A DNA stretch of 64,000 nucleotides from Agrobacterium arsenijevicii (lineage in GTDB: Bacteria > Pseudomonadota > Alphaproteobacteria > Rhizobiales > Rhizobiaceae). The notes beneath the pieces were generated by a model. The model was not told where the DNA came from. It did not search any database and was given only the letters and a program-made list of their open reading frames with translations. The translations under genes were made by a program, and so were the position numbers. Positions 38,136 through 47,281 of the stretch are shown in pieces. Location: positions 248,001 to 312,000 of the forward strand of contig JWIT01000002.1 in assembly GCA_000949895.1 (NCBI GenBank), in the 5' to 3' direction. Numbering within the stretch: the stretch's first letter is position 1; each line of letters opens with the position of its first letter.

Positions 38136-38915
38136 ATGAGCATCAGAAGGCGTATTGAGGCCGGAAGCATCACGGGCTGGCTGCTTCCCGCCATTATTCT
38201 TGCCGGCTGGGAGCTTGCTGCCCGCGTCGGCCTCATTTCGGCAAACGTCCTGCCGGCTCCGTCTGCCGTCGCGGAAGCCTTCTGGCGGCTTTTGCTTTCG
38301 GGTGAACTCATCGCCAATATCGGTGTCAGTTCCGCCCGCGCCCTTGCTGGTTTCGCCGTCGGCGGCGCGATCGGCTTCATCTTCGGGCTGGCCAACGGCC
38401 TGTCACGGTTCTCCCGCAGCTTCACCGACACGACGTTGCAGATGATCCGCAACATCCCGCATCTGGCGCTCATTCCACTCGTCATCCTCTGGTTCGGCAT
38501 CGATGAAGAAGCGAAGCTTTTTCTCGTGGCGCTCGGGGTGTTTTTCCCGATCTACATCAACACGCTGCTCGGCATTCAGGGGGTCGATCCGCAACTGGTG
38601 GAAATGGGTCGCACCTACGGCATGTCGCCCTTCACCCTGTTCCGGCGGGTCATTCTGCCCGGCGCACTGCCTTCCATTTTCACCGGTCTGCGTTATGCGC
38701 TCGGCATCATGTGGCTGACGCTTATCGTGGCAGAAACCATCTCCTCGTCTTCCGGCCTCGGCTACATGGCCATGCAGGCGCGTGAGTTCCTGCTGATCGA
38801 TGTCGTCGTGCTGTCGATCCTCATCTACGCGCTGCTTGGCAAGCTGGCTGACAGTTTCGCCCGCTTCCTCGAAAGCATCTTCCTGCAATGGCATCCAGCC
38901 TTCAAGAAAGTCTGA
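38136..38915 (+). CDS. ssuC: Sulfonate-type ABC transporter permease
   Basis: A 259-aa membrane protein with about six helices. The family start SGWLLPAIILAGWELAARVG (as ITGWLLPAI) and the coupling motif EMGRTYGMSPFTLFRRVILPGALPSIFTGLR-type sequence near residues 160-185 identify SsuC. It begins 23 bases after the binding-protein gene and 8 bases before the ATPase gene. Confidence 0.9.
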   Translation: MSIRRRIEAGSITGWLLPAIILAGWELAARVGLISANVLPAPSAVAEAFWRLLLSGELIANIGVSSARALAGFAVGGAIGFIFGLANGLSRFSRSFTDTTLQMIRNIPHLALIPLVILWFGIDEEAKLFLVALGVFFPIYINTLLGIQGVDPQLVEMGRTYGMSPFTLFRRVILPGALPSIFTGLRYALGIMWLTLIVAETISSSSGLGYMAMQAREFLLIDVVVLSILIYALLGKLADSFARFLESIFLQWHPAFKKV

Positions 38916-38923
38916 GGTAACCC

Positions 38924-39751
38924 ATGTCGACCAGCAATGTTACGACGTTGAGACGCCCCGATGCCCTACCATCCTCTCCGACCGGGGCGGAAGCCAAGGT
39001 TGAGCAACGCGGGAAGCAGAACGACAGCAAGGTCGCCTTCAGCTTCCGCGATGTGGTGAAGACCTTTGGCGACAAGCCGGTGTTGCGCGGCATCGATCTC
39101 GATGTGCGCGAAGGCGAGTTTCTGGCAATCATAGGCAAGAGTGGCTGCGGCAAGAGCACGCTTCTGCGTATTCTCGCTGGTCTCGACACGCCGACAAACG
39201 GCACGGTATCGAAAGATGCGTCTAGTCGCACCCGCATGATGTTTCAGGAGCCGCGCCTTCTGCCGTGGGAGCGCATCGCGAACAATGTGTCCGTAGGGCT
39301 GACCGGCATCGCCAAAGGCGAAGCAGCAACGGAGCAGGCGCTTGCCATCCTTGAGGAAGTTGGGCTGAAGGACCGGGCAGGCGAATGGCCCTATGTCCTC
39401 TCCGGTGGCCAGAAGCAGCGTGTCGCTCTGGCGCGCGCGCTGGTGGCCCATCCGCAAATTCTGGCGCTGGACGAACCGCTCGGCGCGCTCGATGCACTTA
39501 CCCGCATCGAAATGCAGCTTTTGCTCGAGCGCATCTGGCGCAAGCAGAAATTCACCGCGGCTCTCGTCACGCATGATGTTTCGGAAGCCGTCGCCCTTGC
39601 CGACCGTATCGTGGTGATTGATGAGGGTCGCATCGCGCTCGATCTCGATGTGAAGCTGCCGCGCCCGCGCCGCCACGGCACCCCGGAATTTGCAAAGCTG
39701 GAAGAGCAGGTTCTGAACCAGCTCTTCGGGCGTGGCGAGATTAGCGGTTAA
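38924..39751 (+). CDS. ssuB: Sulfonate-type ABC transporter ATP-binding protein
   Basis: A 275-aa ATPase with an N-terminal extension of about 35 polar residues. Walker [10 protein letters not shown] is near residue 72, the Q-loop [14 protein letters not shown] near 105 (LLPW is typical for SsuB/TauB), the signature LSGGQKQRV near 160 and Walker [12 protein letters not shown] near 180. It ends the importer operon; an inverted repeat follows the stop and precedes the convergent putA. Confidence 0.9.
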   Translation: MSTSNVTTLRRPDALPSSPTGAEAKVEQRGKQNDSKVAFSFRDVVKTFGDKPVLRGIDLDVREGEFLAIIGKSGCGKSTLLRILAGLDTPTNGTVSKDASSRTRMMFQEPRLLPWERIANNVSVGLTGIAKGEAATEQALAILEEVGLKDRAGEWPYVLSGGQKQRVALARALVAHPQILALDEPLGALDALTRIEMQLLLERIWRKQKFTAALVTHDVSEAVALADRIVVIDEGRIALDLDVKLPRPRRHGTPEFAKLEEQVLNQLFGRGEISG

Positions 39752-39758
39752 GAGTTCG

Positions 39759-39790
39759 CCGGCAGGGCCGAGACCCTGCCGGATTATATT
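39759..39790. terminator. Hairpin between the sulfonate importer and putA
   Basis: A perfect 9-bp stem (CCGGCAGGG, 39759-39767; CCCTGCCGG, 39774-39782) with a 6-base loop lies between convergent genes. The T tract is weak (ATTATATTT), so termination strength is uncertain. Confidence 0.6.
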
Positions 39791-39792
39791 TA

Positions 39793-42700
39793 TCAGCCGA
39801 TGCTCATCAGGCTGGCATTGCCGCCGGCGGCCGTCGTGTTGACGCTGACGGAGACTTCTTCCACCAGCCAGTCGAGATTGAAGGGCTGGCTTTCACCGGT
39901 AAGCGCTTCCGTGGTTGCGGCCTGAACGAGAACCAGCGGACCGGGCAGGGCGGCGATCTTTTTGTTGATCGCAACGACACGTTCCGCATCGCCTTCGATC
40001 AGTGCTCCGGCGAAGGGTGCCGACTTTTCCCAGCTATCCGCCCAGGTGATGCGCGAGGTAACGGTTGCCGGCAATCCGTAGATCGACTTTTCCAGCCCGG
40101 ACGCATTGTCGATGACGGCAGAATTGCCGGTGGCAAGTGCTGCGGCCAGCTGGCGGTAAAGCCCCTGTTCCGTTGCGGGGATCAGCAGGACCTTGCCGCG
40201 CGGATGCAGCGCATAGACGTTGCGTTCGCCAACGGGGCCGGCCAGTTCGGTTTCGAAACCGAGGCCGGAAAGCGCTGCCGCCTGCCGTGCGACTTCGGCC
40301 GCGACGGTCTGGCCGTTTTCATCGAGCCAGCGGGCGAGATCGACGGCCGCCTGATCCTGCTGGCTGGCGATACGGTCGATTTTCGGCGCCCTTTGCGTCA
40401 CGCGACCGAGATAGAGCGGACCACCCGCCTTGGGGCCGGTGCCGGAAAGGCCACGCCCGCCAAAGGGCTGTACGCCGACCACAGCGCCGATGATGTTGCG
40501 GTTCACATAGAGATTGCCGGCCGCAACACGCGACAGGACGTGCTGGATGGTGTCATCGAGACGCGTATGCAGGCCAAAAGTCAGGCCGTAACCGGTGGCG
40601 TTGATCTCGTCGATCAGCCGGTCGAGATTGTCGCGCTTGAAGCGGATGACATGCAGCACCGGCCCGAAGACTTCCCGCTTCAGATCGGCAAGCGATTTCA
40701 TCTCGATGATCGTCGGCGGTACGAAGGTGCCCTTGCCGGTCTCTCCCGCAAGCGAAATCTGCTCGATGCGGTGGCCGAGCGTGCGCATGCTCTCGACGTG
40801 TTTTTCGATGATGCCCTTGGCCTCAGCGGTGATGACCGGGCCGACATCGACGGACAGGCTATCGGTGCGGCCGATCCGCAATTCATGCAGCGCGCCTTTC
40901 AGCATTGTCAGCGTGCGATCCGCCACATCTTCCTGCAGGCAGAGAATGCGAAGCGCCGAGCAGCGCTGGCCGGCGCTGTCAAAGGCAGAGGCGATGACGT
41001 CTGCTACGACCTGCTCGGCAAGGGCGGAGGAATCGACGATCATGGCGTTCTGGCCGCCGGTCTCGGCAATCAGCGGAACCGGCTGGCCGTTTGCCAGAAC
41101 CCGGCCCGCGAGCTGACCCTGAATGAGCCGCGCCACTTCCGTGGAGCCGGTGAACATCACACCTGCCGTCAGGGGAGAACCGACGAGTGTCGCACCGGTC
41201 TTGCCGTCGCCCGGCAGAAGCTGCACGGCATCTTGCGGAACACCCGCCTCATGCAGCAGGCGCACGCCTTCAGCGGCGATCAGCGGTGTTTCTTCGGCAG
41301 GTTTTGCCAGAACCGGGTTACCGGCAACCAGTGCCGCCGTGACCTGACCGATGAAGATGGCGAGCGGGAAGTTCCACGGGCTGATGCAGACGACCGGCCC
41401 GAGCGGTGTCTCATCGGTTTTGAAGGTCTTGCGGGCTTCCGCCGCGTAATAACGCAGGAAGTCGATCGCTTCGCGCACCTCGGCAATGGCGTTCGGCATG
41501 GATTTCCCCGCCTCGCGCATGATGAGGCCAAGCAGGGTCGGCATTTTAGCCTGCATCTGGTCGGCAGCGCGCTCCAGGCAGGCTGCGCGCTCGGCAACCG
41601 GTATGGAAGACCAGTTGGAGGCAGCGGCCCGCTGCATCGCAGCTTCAACATCGGCCTCTGTCGGTTCGGTTACATAACCAACGATGTCATTGTGGTCGCC
41701 GGGGTTAAGTACCGGGCGCGTCTTGCCGCCCGCCTGTGGTGCTGTGGCTTTCCATTCCGTCGCCGCACCTGCTTTCAGGACGTTGTCCAGCGTGGCAAGT
41801 GTCGTCTCGTTCGAGAGGTCGAGACCGGCGGAATTTACCCGTTCGGGGCCGAACAGACCAGCAGGTGCGGCGATGCGGTCGTGGCGCGCGCCGGGAACGG
41901 CGTAGGCCTTGACCACCGCGACCGGGTCTTCCAGCAGGGAAGTTACCGGCACGGCGGGGTCGGCGATGCGGTTGACGAAGGAGGAGTTCGCACCGTTTTC
42001 CAGCAGGCGGCGGACGAGATAGGCAAGCAGCGTCTCGTGGGTGCCAACAGGCGCATAGAAACGGCAGGGGCGGTCGAGTTTCTTCTTGCCGACGACCTCG
42101 CTGTAAAGCGGTTCGCCCATGCCGTGCAGGCACTGGAATTCGTAGTCGCCGAGTTTGAAATCAGGGCCGGCGAGTTGGTAGATCGTTGCCATGGACTGGG
42201 CATTATGGGTCGCAAATTGCGGGAACACGACATCACGCGCGGCGAGCAGCTTACGGGCGCAGGCAATGTAGGAGACGTCGGTGTGGACCTTGCGGGTGAA
42301 GACCGGGAAGTCTTCCAGTCCGTCCACCTGTGCGCGCTTGATTTCCGCATCCCAGTAAGCGCCCTTGACCAGACGCACCATGATGCGGCGACCGGCACGG
42401 CGGGCGAGGTCGATGATGTAATCCAGAACGAAGGGGCAGCGGCGGCCATAGGCCTGCACGACGAAGCCAAGGCCGTTCCAGCCGGCAAGATCCTTGTCGA
42501 GCGCCAGTTCTTCCAGAAGATCGAGCGACAGTTCCAGCCGGTCGGCTTCCTCGGCGTCGATATTGAGGCCGATATCGTATTTCTTGCTGAGCAGCATCAA
42601 GGATTTGACGCGCGGCAGAAGCTCCGCCATCACCCGCTCGGCCTGGGCGCGCGCATAACGCGGATGCAGCGCCGAAAGCTTGATGGAAATGCCGGGGCCG

Positions 42701-43479
42701 CCATAGATGCCACGTCCGGCGGAGGCCTTGCCGATGGCGTGGATGGCGTTTTCGTAGTCCTTGTAATAGCGCTCCGCGTCCTTCGCGGTCGTCGCGGCTT
42801 CGCCGAGCATATCGTAGGAATATTGGAAGCCCTGTTCTTCCAGCGGCTTTGAACGCTTGATCGCTTCGCCGATCGTCTCGCCGGTCACGAATTGCTCGCC
42901 CATCATGCGCATCGCCATATCGACGCCGCGACGGATGACGGGTTCGCCCGCCCGGGCGATCAGCTTGGTCAGCGCCGCCGAAAGGCCGCTGTCATTGACC
43001 GTCGAGGTCAGCTTGCCTGTGATGACGAGACCCCAGGTGGCGGCGTTGACGAACAGCGAGCGTCCACCGCCGATATGGGACTTCCAGTCGCCGCGGGCGA
43101 TCTTGTCGCGGATCAGCGCGTCGCGGGTAGCGGTGTCGGGAATGCGCAGCAGCGCTTCGGCAAGGCACATCAGGGCCACGCCCTCATGGCTGGAGAGCGA
43201 ATATTCCTGCACCAGCCCCTCGACGCCGGTGCCCTTGGTCTTGGCGCGCAATGCCTCGATCAGTTTGGTTGCCGTGGTGCGAATGGCCGTCGCCTGTAGA
43301 GGCGTGACGGTTGCCGCCTCGATCAGGGGCGCCAGGCATTCTTCCTCGGGGCGGCGGTAAGCGGAGGTGATTGCCTTGCGTAGAGGGCTCTGTTCTCGCA
43401 CGGGCGGTGCAAAATTCTGGAAAATGCCGTTCACCGTCTGCTGCGGGTTTACATCGGCTTTGCTTGCACCATCGGCCAT
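39793..43479 (-). CDS. putA: Bifunctional proline dehydrogenase / L-glutamate gamma-semialdehyde dehydrogenase
   Basis: A 1228-aa enzyme that oxidises proline to glutamate in two steps. After an N-terminal helical region comes the FAD-dependent proline dehydrogenase barrel (about 165-480), with RLVKGAYWDAEIKRAQ near residue 376; then the aldehyde dehydrogenase domain with ETGGQNAMIVDSSA near 808 and the catalytic Cys in GQRCSALR near 840. A further ALDH-like C-terminal domain brings it to the long PutA length. There is no ribbon-helix-helix DNA-binding N-terminus, so it is not self-regulating; the divergent PutR does that. It channels the intermediate between the two active sites at the membrane surface. 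Confidence 0.96.
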   Translation of the reverse strand: MADGASKADVNPQQTVNGIFQNFAPPVREQSPLRKAITSAYRRPEEECLAPLIEAATVTPLQATAIRTTATKLIEALRAKTKGTGVEGLVQEYSLSSHEGVALMCLAEALLRIPDTATRDALIRDKIARGDWKSHIGGGRSLFVNAATWGLVITGKLTSTVNDSGLSAALTKLIARAGEPVIRRGVDMAMRMMGEQFVTGETIGEAIKRSKPLEEQGFQYSYDMLGEAATTAKDAERYYKDYENAIHAIGKASAGRGIYGGPGISIKLSALHPRYARAQAERVMAELLPRVKSLMLLSKKYDIGLNIDAEEADRLELSLDLLEELALDKDLAGWNGLGFVVQAYGRRCPFVLDYIIDLARRAGRRIMVRLVKGAYWDAEIKRAQVDGLEDFPVFTRKVHTDVSYIACARKLLAARDVVFPQFATHNAQSMATIYQLAGPDFKLGDYEFQCLHGMGEPLYSEVVGKKKLDRPCRFYAPVGTHETLLAYLVRRLLENGANSSFVNRIADPAVPVTSLLEDPVAVVKAYAVPGARHDRIAAPAGLFGPERVNSAGLDLSNETTLATLDNVLKAGAATEWKATAPQAGGKTRPVLNPGDHNDIVGYVTEPTEADVEAAMQRAAASNWSSIPVAERAACLERAADQMQAKMPTLLGLIMREAGKSMPNAIAEVREAIDFLRYYAAEARKTFKTDETPLGPVVCISPWNFPLAIFIGQVTAALVAGNPVLAKPAEETPLIAAEGVRLLHEAGVPQDAVQLLPGDGKTGATLVGSPLTAGVMFTGSTEVARLIQGQLAGRVLANGQPVPLIAETGGQNAMIVDSSALAEQVVADVIASAFDSAGQRCSALRILCLQEDVADRTLTMLKGALHELRIGRTDSLSVDVGPVITAEAKGIIEKHVESMRTLGHRIEQISLAGETGKGTFVPPTIIEMKSLADLKREVFGPVLHVIRFKRDNLDRLIDEINATGYGLTFGLHTRLDDTIQHVLSRVAAGNLYVNRNIIGAVVGVQPFGGRGLSGTGPKAGGPLYLGRVTQRAPKIDRIASQQDQAAVDLARWLDENGQTVAAEVARQAAALSGLGFETELAGPVGERNVYALHPRGKVLLIPATEQGLYRQLAAALATGNSAVIDNASGLEKSIYGLPATVTSRITWADSWEKSAPFAGALIEGDAERVVAINKKIAALPGPLVLVQAATTEALTGESQPFNLDWLVEEVSVSVNTTAAGGNASLMSIG

Positions 43480-43654
43480 TCTGAAAATCCTGAAAAAGCT
43501 GTTGAAGACAGACAGTCAGCGGCAGCGTGTCCTCCGCCCGCCACTTGTCATCCTGCCGGGTACAATATCATTGCCGTAAAAATTGCTATGGTCCTATTTT
43601 GAGGATAGAACAGGCTATATGAACTTTTATTATTTGGATTTGGCGTGAAATCAC

Positions 43655-44125
43655 ATGGCGAATAGTCATAAAACAGACGATCTGGACCACTTCGATCTCA
43701 AGATCCTCGAAGCCCTCAGCGAAGACGGGCGCATGTCGGTGCTGCAACTGTCAAAAAGGGTTGGCCTCTCCAAGACGCCGTGCCAGACGCGGCTCAAGCG
43801 GCTGGTGGATGAGGGTTATATTCTGGGCTTCCGCGCCGTGCTCAATCCGCAGAAACTTGGCGTCGATCATATCGCCTTCGCCGAGGTAAAGCTTTCCGAT
43901 ACGCGCGAAAAAGCGCTCGAGGAGTTCAACACGGCGGTACGCAAGATCAAGGAAGTGGAGGAATGCCACATGATCGCCGGCGCCTTCGATTATCTCCTGA
44001 AGGTGCGCACCAGCGATATCCGTAAATACCGAAGGGTGCTCGGCGAAAAAATCTCCAGCCTGCCATCGGTTTCCAACACCTCGACATTTGTGGTGATGCA
44101 ATCGGTCAAGGAAACGGGGATCTGA
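43655..44125 (+). CDS. putR: Lrp/AsnC-family activator of proline utilisation
   Basis: A 156-aa Lrp-type protein. Residues 10-65 form the helix-turn-helix (DHFDLKILEALSEDGRMSVLQLSKRVGLSKTPCQTRLKRL) and the rest is the RAM effector domain with GAFDYLLKVRT. It is divergent from putA over a 175-base gap, the arrangement known for PutR in Agrobacterium and Rhodobacter, where it activates putA in response to proline. Confidence 0.92.
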   Translation: MANSHKTDDLDHFDLKILEALSEDGRMSVLQLSKRVGLSKTPCQTRLKRLVDEGYILGFRAVLNPQKLGVDHIAFAEVKLSDTREKALEEFNTAVRKIKEVEECHMIAGAFDYLLKVRTSDIRKYRRVLGEKISSLPSVSNTSTFVVMQSVKETGI

Positions 44126-44138
44126 AGAAGCGGGCATA

Positions 44139-44169
44139 AGAAAAACGGGCAGGCGTGAGCCTACCCGTT
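44139..44169 (-). terminator. Terminator of the nepR-ecfG operon
   Basis: A stem of AACGGG/CCCGTT (44144-44149; 44164-44169) and AGGC/GCCT (44151-44154; 44159-44162) with one mismatch and a GTGA loop. On the minus strand it is followed by five T's, so it suits the ecfG transcript (stop at 44194); it may also stop putR transcripts weakly. Confidence 0.75.
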
Positions 44170-44193
44170 CATTGCTTTGTGAGTTCCACTGTT

Positions 44194-44760
44194 TCAGCGC
44201 GCCGTGGCGGCGGCGGTTACGGCGCTCATCTGCGCGTCAGGACCGAACTCGTTTTCGTTCTCGATGCCGAGAAGCTCCTGCAGGCGCAATCGCGCGCGGC
44301 TGACGCGGCTCTTGATCGTACCAACGGGGCAACCGCATATCTCGGCTGCTTCCTCATAGGCAAAACCGGAGGCGCCGATCAGCAGGATCGCTTCACGCTG
44401 GTCGTCGGGCAATTTTGCAAGTGCCGTACGAAAATCCTGAAGGTCGACTGAGCCATGCTGTTCGGGCGGCACGGACAGGCGCGAGGTGTAAACCCCGTCC
44501 GTATCCTGTACCTCGCGGCCGGACTTGCGGATCTGGCTGTAGAACTCGTTGCGCAGGATCGTCACCAGCCATGCGCGCATGTTGGTGCCGGGCTGGAAAC
44601 TGTCCTGTTTCGCCCAGGCTTTCATGATCGTGTCCTGCACGAGGTCGTCAGCGCGGTCCCTCGAACGGATGAGCGAAATCGCGAATGCCCGCAGGTTTGG
44701 CAGCGCCGCCAGCATTTCCCGTTTGAAATTGTATTCTGTCTGCTCTGGCTCTTTCGCCAT
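44194..44760 (-). CDS. ecfG: EcfG-type (sigma-EcfG) RNA polymerase sigma factor of the general stress response
   Basis: A 188-aa ECF sigma factor of group 15. The sigma-2 region includes RDRADDLVQDTIMKAW near residue 35 and FQPGTNMRAWLVTILRNEF near 55; the sigma-4 region includes LPDDQREAILLIGASGFAYEEAAEICGCPVGTIKSRVSRARLRL near 115-160, with the EEAA/GCPVGTIKSRVSRAR helix-turn-helix. It directs RNA polymerase to GGAAC-N16/17-CGTT promoters. Its ATG overlaps the stop of nepR by one base (TAATG), so the anti-sigma factor is made first and coupled to it. The phyR gene is divergent upstream. Confidence 0.95.
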   Translation of the reverse strand: MAKEPEQTEYNFKREMLAALPNLRAFAISLIRSRDRADDLVQDTIMKAWAKQDSFQPGTNMRAWLVTILRNEFYSQIRKSGREVQDTDGVYTSRLSVPPEQHGSVDLQDFRTALAKLPDDQREAILLIGASGFAYEEAAEICGCPVGTIKSRVSRARLRLQELLGIENENEFGPDAQMSAVTAAATAR

Positions 44761-44966
44761 TATTCCTCCGAAGCCTTGGCTTTGGCTTTGTTTTCGGCTT
44801 CATCGAGTTTTTCGAGAAGGTCGAGGAATTTATCAGGGATGCCCTCTTCCTGAACCGCATCGTAGAGTTCCCTGAGCTTGCGGGAAATCACCGCCCGCCC
44901 GGAGTGCGGGACCTGAGGGGTGGCCGGATTGTCCGGGGATTCTTGGTCCGATTGAAATATGTTCAT
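44760..44966 (-). CDS. nepR: Anti-sigma factor NepR
   Basis: A 68-aa protein. Residues 25-58 carry the NepR core ISRKLRELYDAVQEEGIPDKF followed by LDLLEKLDEAE, the two helices that clamp EcfG, or the sigma-like domain of PhyR when stress is present. I choose the ATG at 44966; a longer in-frame frame starts within the phyR promoter and is not credible. The first gene of the nepR-ecfG operon; its promoter shares a palindrome with the phyR promoter. Confidence 0.93.
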   Translation of the reverse strand: MNIFQSDQESPDNPATPQVPHSGRAVISRKLRELYDAVQEEGIPDKFLDLLEKLDEAENKAKAKASEE

Positions 44967-44999
44967 AACGTCCGGTATTCCTTTTGTGTCGTGGCAAAG

Positions 45000-45024
45000 A
45001 ATGCGCGGCGAAAAAAATAGTTCC
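45000..45024 (-). promoter_or_regulatory. Probable EcfG promoter of nepR-ecfG
   Basis: On the minus strand, GGAAC (45024-45020), 16 bases, CATT (45003-45000). The -35 element is exact; the -10 differs from CGTT by one base. It points to nepR, whose start is 34 bases downstream, and would make ecfG autoregulated. Confidence 0.6.
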
Positions 45025-45044
45025 GGCAATCCGGAACTATTTTT
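45013..45044. repeat. Perfect palindrome joining the nepR-ecfG and phyR promoters
   Basis: Arms of 14 bases (AAAAATAGTTCCGG, 45013-45026; CCGGAACTATTTTT, 45031-45044) with a CAAT centre. Each arm contains one GGAAC -35 element, on opposite strands. Confidence 0.9.
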
Positions 45045-45058
45045 GCGATGCGCACGTT
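45033..45058 (+). promoter_or_regulatory. EcfG promoter of phyR
   Basis: GGAAC (45033-45037), 17 bases, CGTT (45055-45058): an exact consensus match, 46 bases before the phyR ATG. It implies that EcfG positively controls the gene for its own activator. Confidence 0.85.
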
Positions 45059-45104
45059 GCTATCGTGGGTTTGCGTTGCAGACCGCATGAAAGGGGAGAA
45101 TTCC

Positions 45105-45899
45105 ATGTCAGTTTCTACACGCATCGCACCGCACCTGCCATATCTGCGCAGGTTCGCGCGTGCCGTTTGCGGCTCACAATCCACGGGCGATGCCTATGTT
45201 GCGGCAACACTCGAAGCTCTGATCGCAGATATCAGCATCTTCCCGCAGACAAGCGGCGATCGGGTCTCGCTTTATCAATTGTTCGTATCGATTTTTAGTT
45301 CCGTCACGATCAATATAAAGACCGATGAAAACCTGTCGGGTTGGGAGAAGCGCGCTTCCGCCAATCTCTCTGCAGTGCCGGCGCTCGCCCGTCAGGCTTT
45401 CCTGCTGACGACGGTTGAAGAATTCACGCCTTCGGAAGCAGCAGAGGTTCTGAGAGTATCGGAAGATCAGGTCGGAAAACTGATCGACGAGGCAGCCTCG
45501 GAAATCGCACGGCAGGTGGCGACCGATATCATGATTATCGAGGACGAGCCTCTGATCGCCATGGATATCGAGCAGATGGTCACCGATCTCGGCCACCGCG
45601 TCACGGGCATCGCCCGCACGCATACCGAGGCGATCGACCTCTTCCACCGCACGCAGCCGAAGATGATCCTGGCCGACATCCAGCTGGCCGACGGCAGCTC
45701 CGGGCTTGATGCCATGAAGGATATCCTTCAGATGACGTCTCTGCCGGTAATCTTTATCACAGCCTTCCCTGAACGTCTTTTGACGGGTGAGCGGCCGGAG
45801 CCGACATTCCTCGTTACGAAACCGTTCAATCCGGACATGGTGAAAGCACTTATCAGCCAGGCCCTGTTTTTCAACGAAAGCTCTCGCGTAGCGGCGTGA
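45105..45899 (+). CDS. phyR: Response regulator PhyR with sigma-like anti-anti-sigma domain
   Basis: A 264-aa protein. Residues 1-125 are a degenerate ECF-sigma-like domain (APHLPYLRRFARAVCGSQSTGDAYV; FTPSEAAEVLRVSEDQVGKLIDEA) that does not bind promoters but captures NepR. Residues 140-260 are a receiver domain: IIEDEPLIAMDIEQM, phosphoacceptor Asp in MILADIQLADGSSG, TAFPERLLTGE (FATGUY-type signature) and the Lys in VTKPF. Phosphorylation frees EcfG. AAGGGGAGAA precedes the ATG at 45105. The stop overlaps the following kinase gene by 4 bases. Confidence 0.95.
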   Translation: MSVSTRIAPHLPYLRRFARAVCGSQSTGDAYVAATLEALIADISIFPQTSGDRVSLYQLFVSIFSSVTINIKTDENLSGWEKRASANLSAVPALARQAFLLTTVEEFTPSEAAEVLRVSEDQVGKLIDEAASEIARQVATDIMIIEDEPLIAMDIEQMVTDLGHRVTGIARTHTEAIDLFHRTQPKMILADIQLADGSSGLDAMKDILQMTSLPVIFITAFPERLLTGERPEPTFLVTKPFNPDMVKALISQALFFNESSRVAA

Positions 45900-46984
45900 A
45901 ATTTGCCGAAACCGTAGACGGTCCGGGAACTAGTCCGGTACCCGGGCGTTCGCGGTTACGGTCGTGGGGTTATCCCGCGGCTTTCTGCAAGGAGACGAAT
46001 TTGCATCGGCTGGCATGGCATAACGCGGAGAGGAACGAGAGCGAGCTGCACGATTCGCTCGTTCTCGCCTTGCTCGATTCGGGTGAGACAGTCATGTTGC
46101 AGGACTGGAACCGCGACTACATTTTCGTGGCCAACCTGCCGGATGTCTGGCGTCTGCCGGTGGATACTCACCCGACCGATGAAAATCTGTTCGGCAATGA
46201 TCTCTCCGGCCGGCTCGCCGAACTCAAGAAAGACATGAATACGGCGGGCAGCCGGGGCATGCTGGAAGTCAACGCCGGCAATGACCGGGTCTTCCAGTTT
46301 CAGATCCACTCCACCTTCAACCAGTCGAACCAGACGGTGATGAAAACCACCATCCGGGAAGTGACGGCGGAGAGGCGGCGCGAGCAGCTTCTGCGCTCGC
46401 TGCTGCGCGAAGTCAGCCACCGGTCGAAGAACCTCCTGGCGATCATCCAGAGCCTTGCCGGCCAGACGGCCCGTTTCAGCCTTACCAAGGATGATTTTTT
46501 GCGGAAATTCCGGGGCCGGTTGCACGCTCTTGCCCAAAGTCAGGATCTCATCACCGATTCCGACTGGAGGGGCGCGCGCATATTCGAGCTTCTTCGCCAG
46601 CAATTCGATCTTTATCTGCCGGAATATCCGAACCTCATCCACATGGAAGGTGAAAACCTGCTGCTCAACCCCAATGGGGCGCTTTATATCGGGCTCGCTT
46701 TCCACGAGCTGGTCGTTAATACGGTCAGCCATAGCGGCAATCTCGCCTATCACCCGCCCATATCGTTGCAATGCCGCCAGGAAGGTGATTTTTATATCGT
46801 CGAGTGGATAGAGCCGATGACGCCTTCGAAGGAGCCGTCGGAGGCCCGGCGTGGTAGTTTCGGCAGCGTTGTGCTGGAAAAAGTGGTTCCATCCGCATTG
46901 GGGGGAAGCGCTGAGTACCTGCTGACGCCGGAGCAGATCGTCTACCGGCTGAAGTTCCCCTCAGGCAACGGAGCCGACTCTTGA
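45896..46984 (+). CDS. Soluble HWE/HisKA_2-type sensor histidine kinase, probable PhyR kinase
   Basis: A 362-aa kinase with no membrane helix. Residues 1-160 are a PAS-like sensory part (LVLALLDSGETVMLQDWNRDYIFVANLP...; TIREVTAERRREQLL at its end), then a HisKA_2 dimerisation helix with the phosphoacceptor His in LREVSHRSKNLLAIIQSL near residue 182, and an ATP-binding domain with an N-box FHELVVNTVSHSG near residue 265. Its translation is coupled to phyR (ATGA overlap), which argues strongly that it phosphorylates PhyR. The C-terminal G-box region is degenerate, as is usual in this class. Confidence 0.9.
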   Translation: MKFAETVDGPGTSPVPGRSRLRSWGYPAAFCKETNLHRLAWHNAERNESELHDSLVLALLDSGETVMLQDWNRDYIFVANLPDVWRLPVDTHPTDENLFGNDLSGRLAELKKDMNTAGSRGMLEVNAGNDRVFQFQIHSTFNQSNQTVMKTTIREVTAERRREQLLRSLLREVSHRSKNLLAIIQSLAGQTARFSLTKDDFLRKFRGRLHALAQSQDLITDSDWRGARIFELLRQQFDLYLPEYPNLIHMEGENLLLNPNGALYIGLAFHELVVNTVSHSGNLAYHPPISLQCRQEGDFYIVEWIEPMTPSKEPSEARRGSFGSVVLEKVVPSALGGSAEYLLTPEQIVYRLKFPSGNGADS

Positions 46985-47056
46985 CATAATGGCCCGTGGT
47001 TTGAGCGGGCCTGAAAGACAAGGTCGCCTTCCGTTTCGCGAAACGCGCAATAAAAA

Positions 47057-47088
47057 AGCACGGCCCATGAAAGAGCCGTGCTATTTTT
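47057..47088. terminator. Bidirectional terminator between two histidine kinase genes
   Basis: An 8-bp stem (AGCACGGC, 47057-47064; GCCGTGCT, 47075-47082) is preceded by A6 and followed by ATTTTTAT, 72 bases after the soluble kinase stop. The remaining part of this 297-base gap (46985-47281) shows nothing else I can identify. Confidence 0.85.
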
Positions 47089-47281
47089 ATGACAGGTTTT
47101 CAGGGGTGAAACCTGTTTGTTTTCAGCCAAGCTTCAGGCGGGGACGGGGGAATTGCTTGGCCTGCAGTAAAAATGCATCCGGCCGTATTCGGTTCCATAA
47201 AAGCGCATTTTTTATTGGGAACCAATGACCGGCCGTTTTCACGCTCTCTCGACGTGCCGGATTTTGTCCAGCGCATCCCCT

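Noticed and set aside
40204..42852. 882-codon plus-strand open frame
   Set aside because: It is antisense to putA, whose full-length protein has clear catalytic motifs. Long antisense frames are common at this GC content, and its protein resembles no family.
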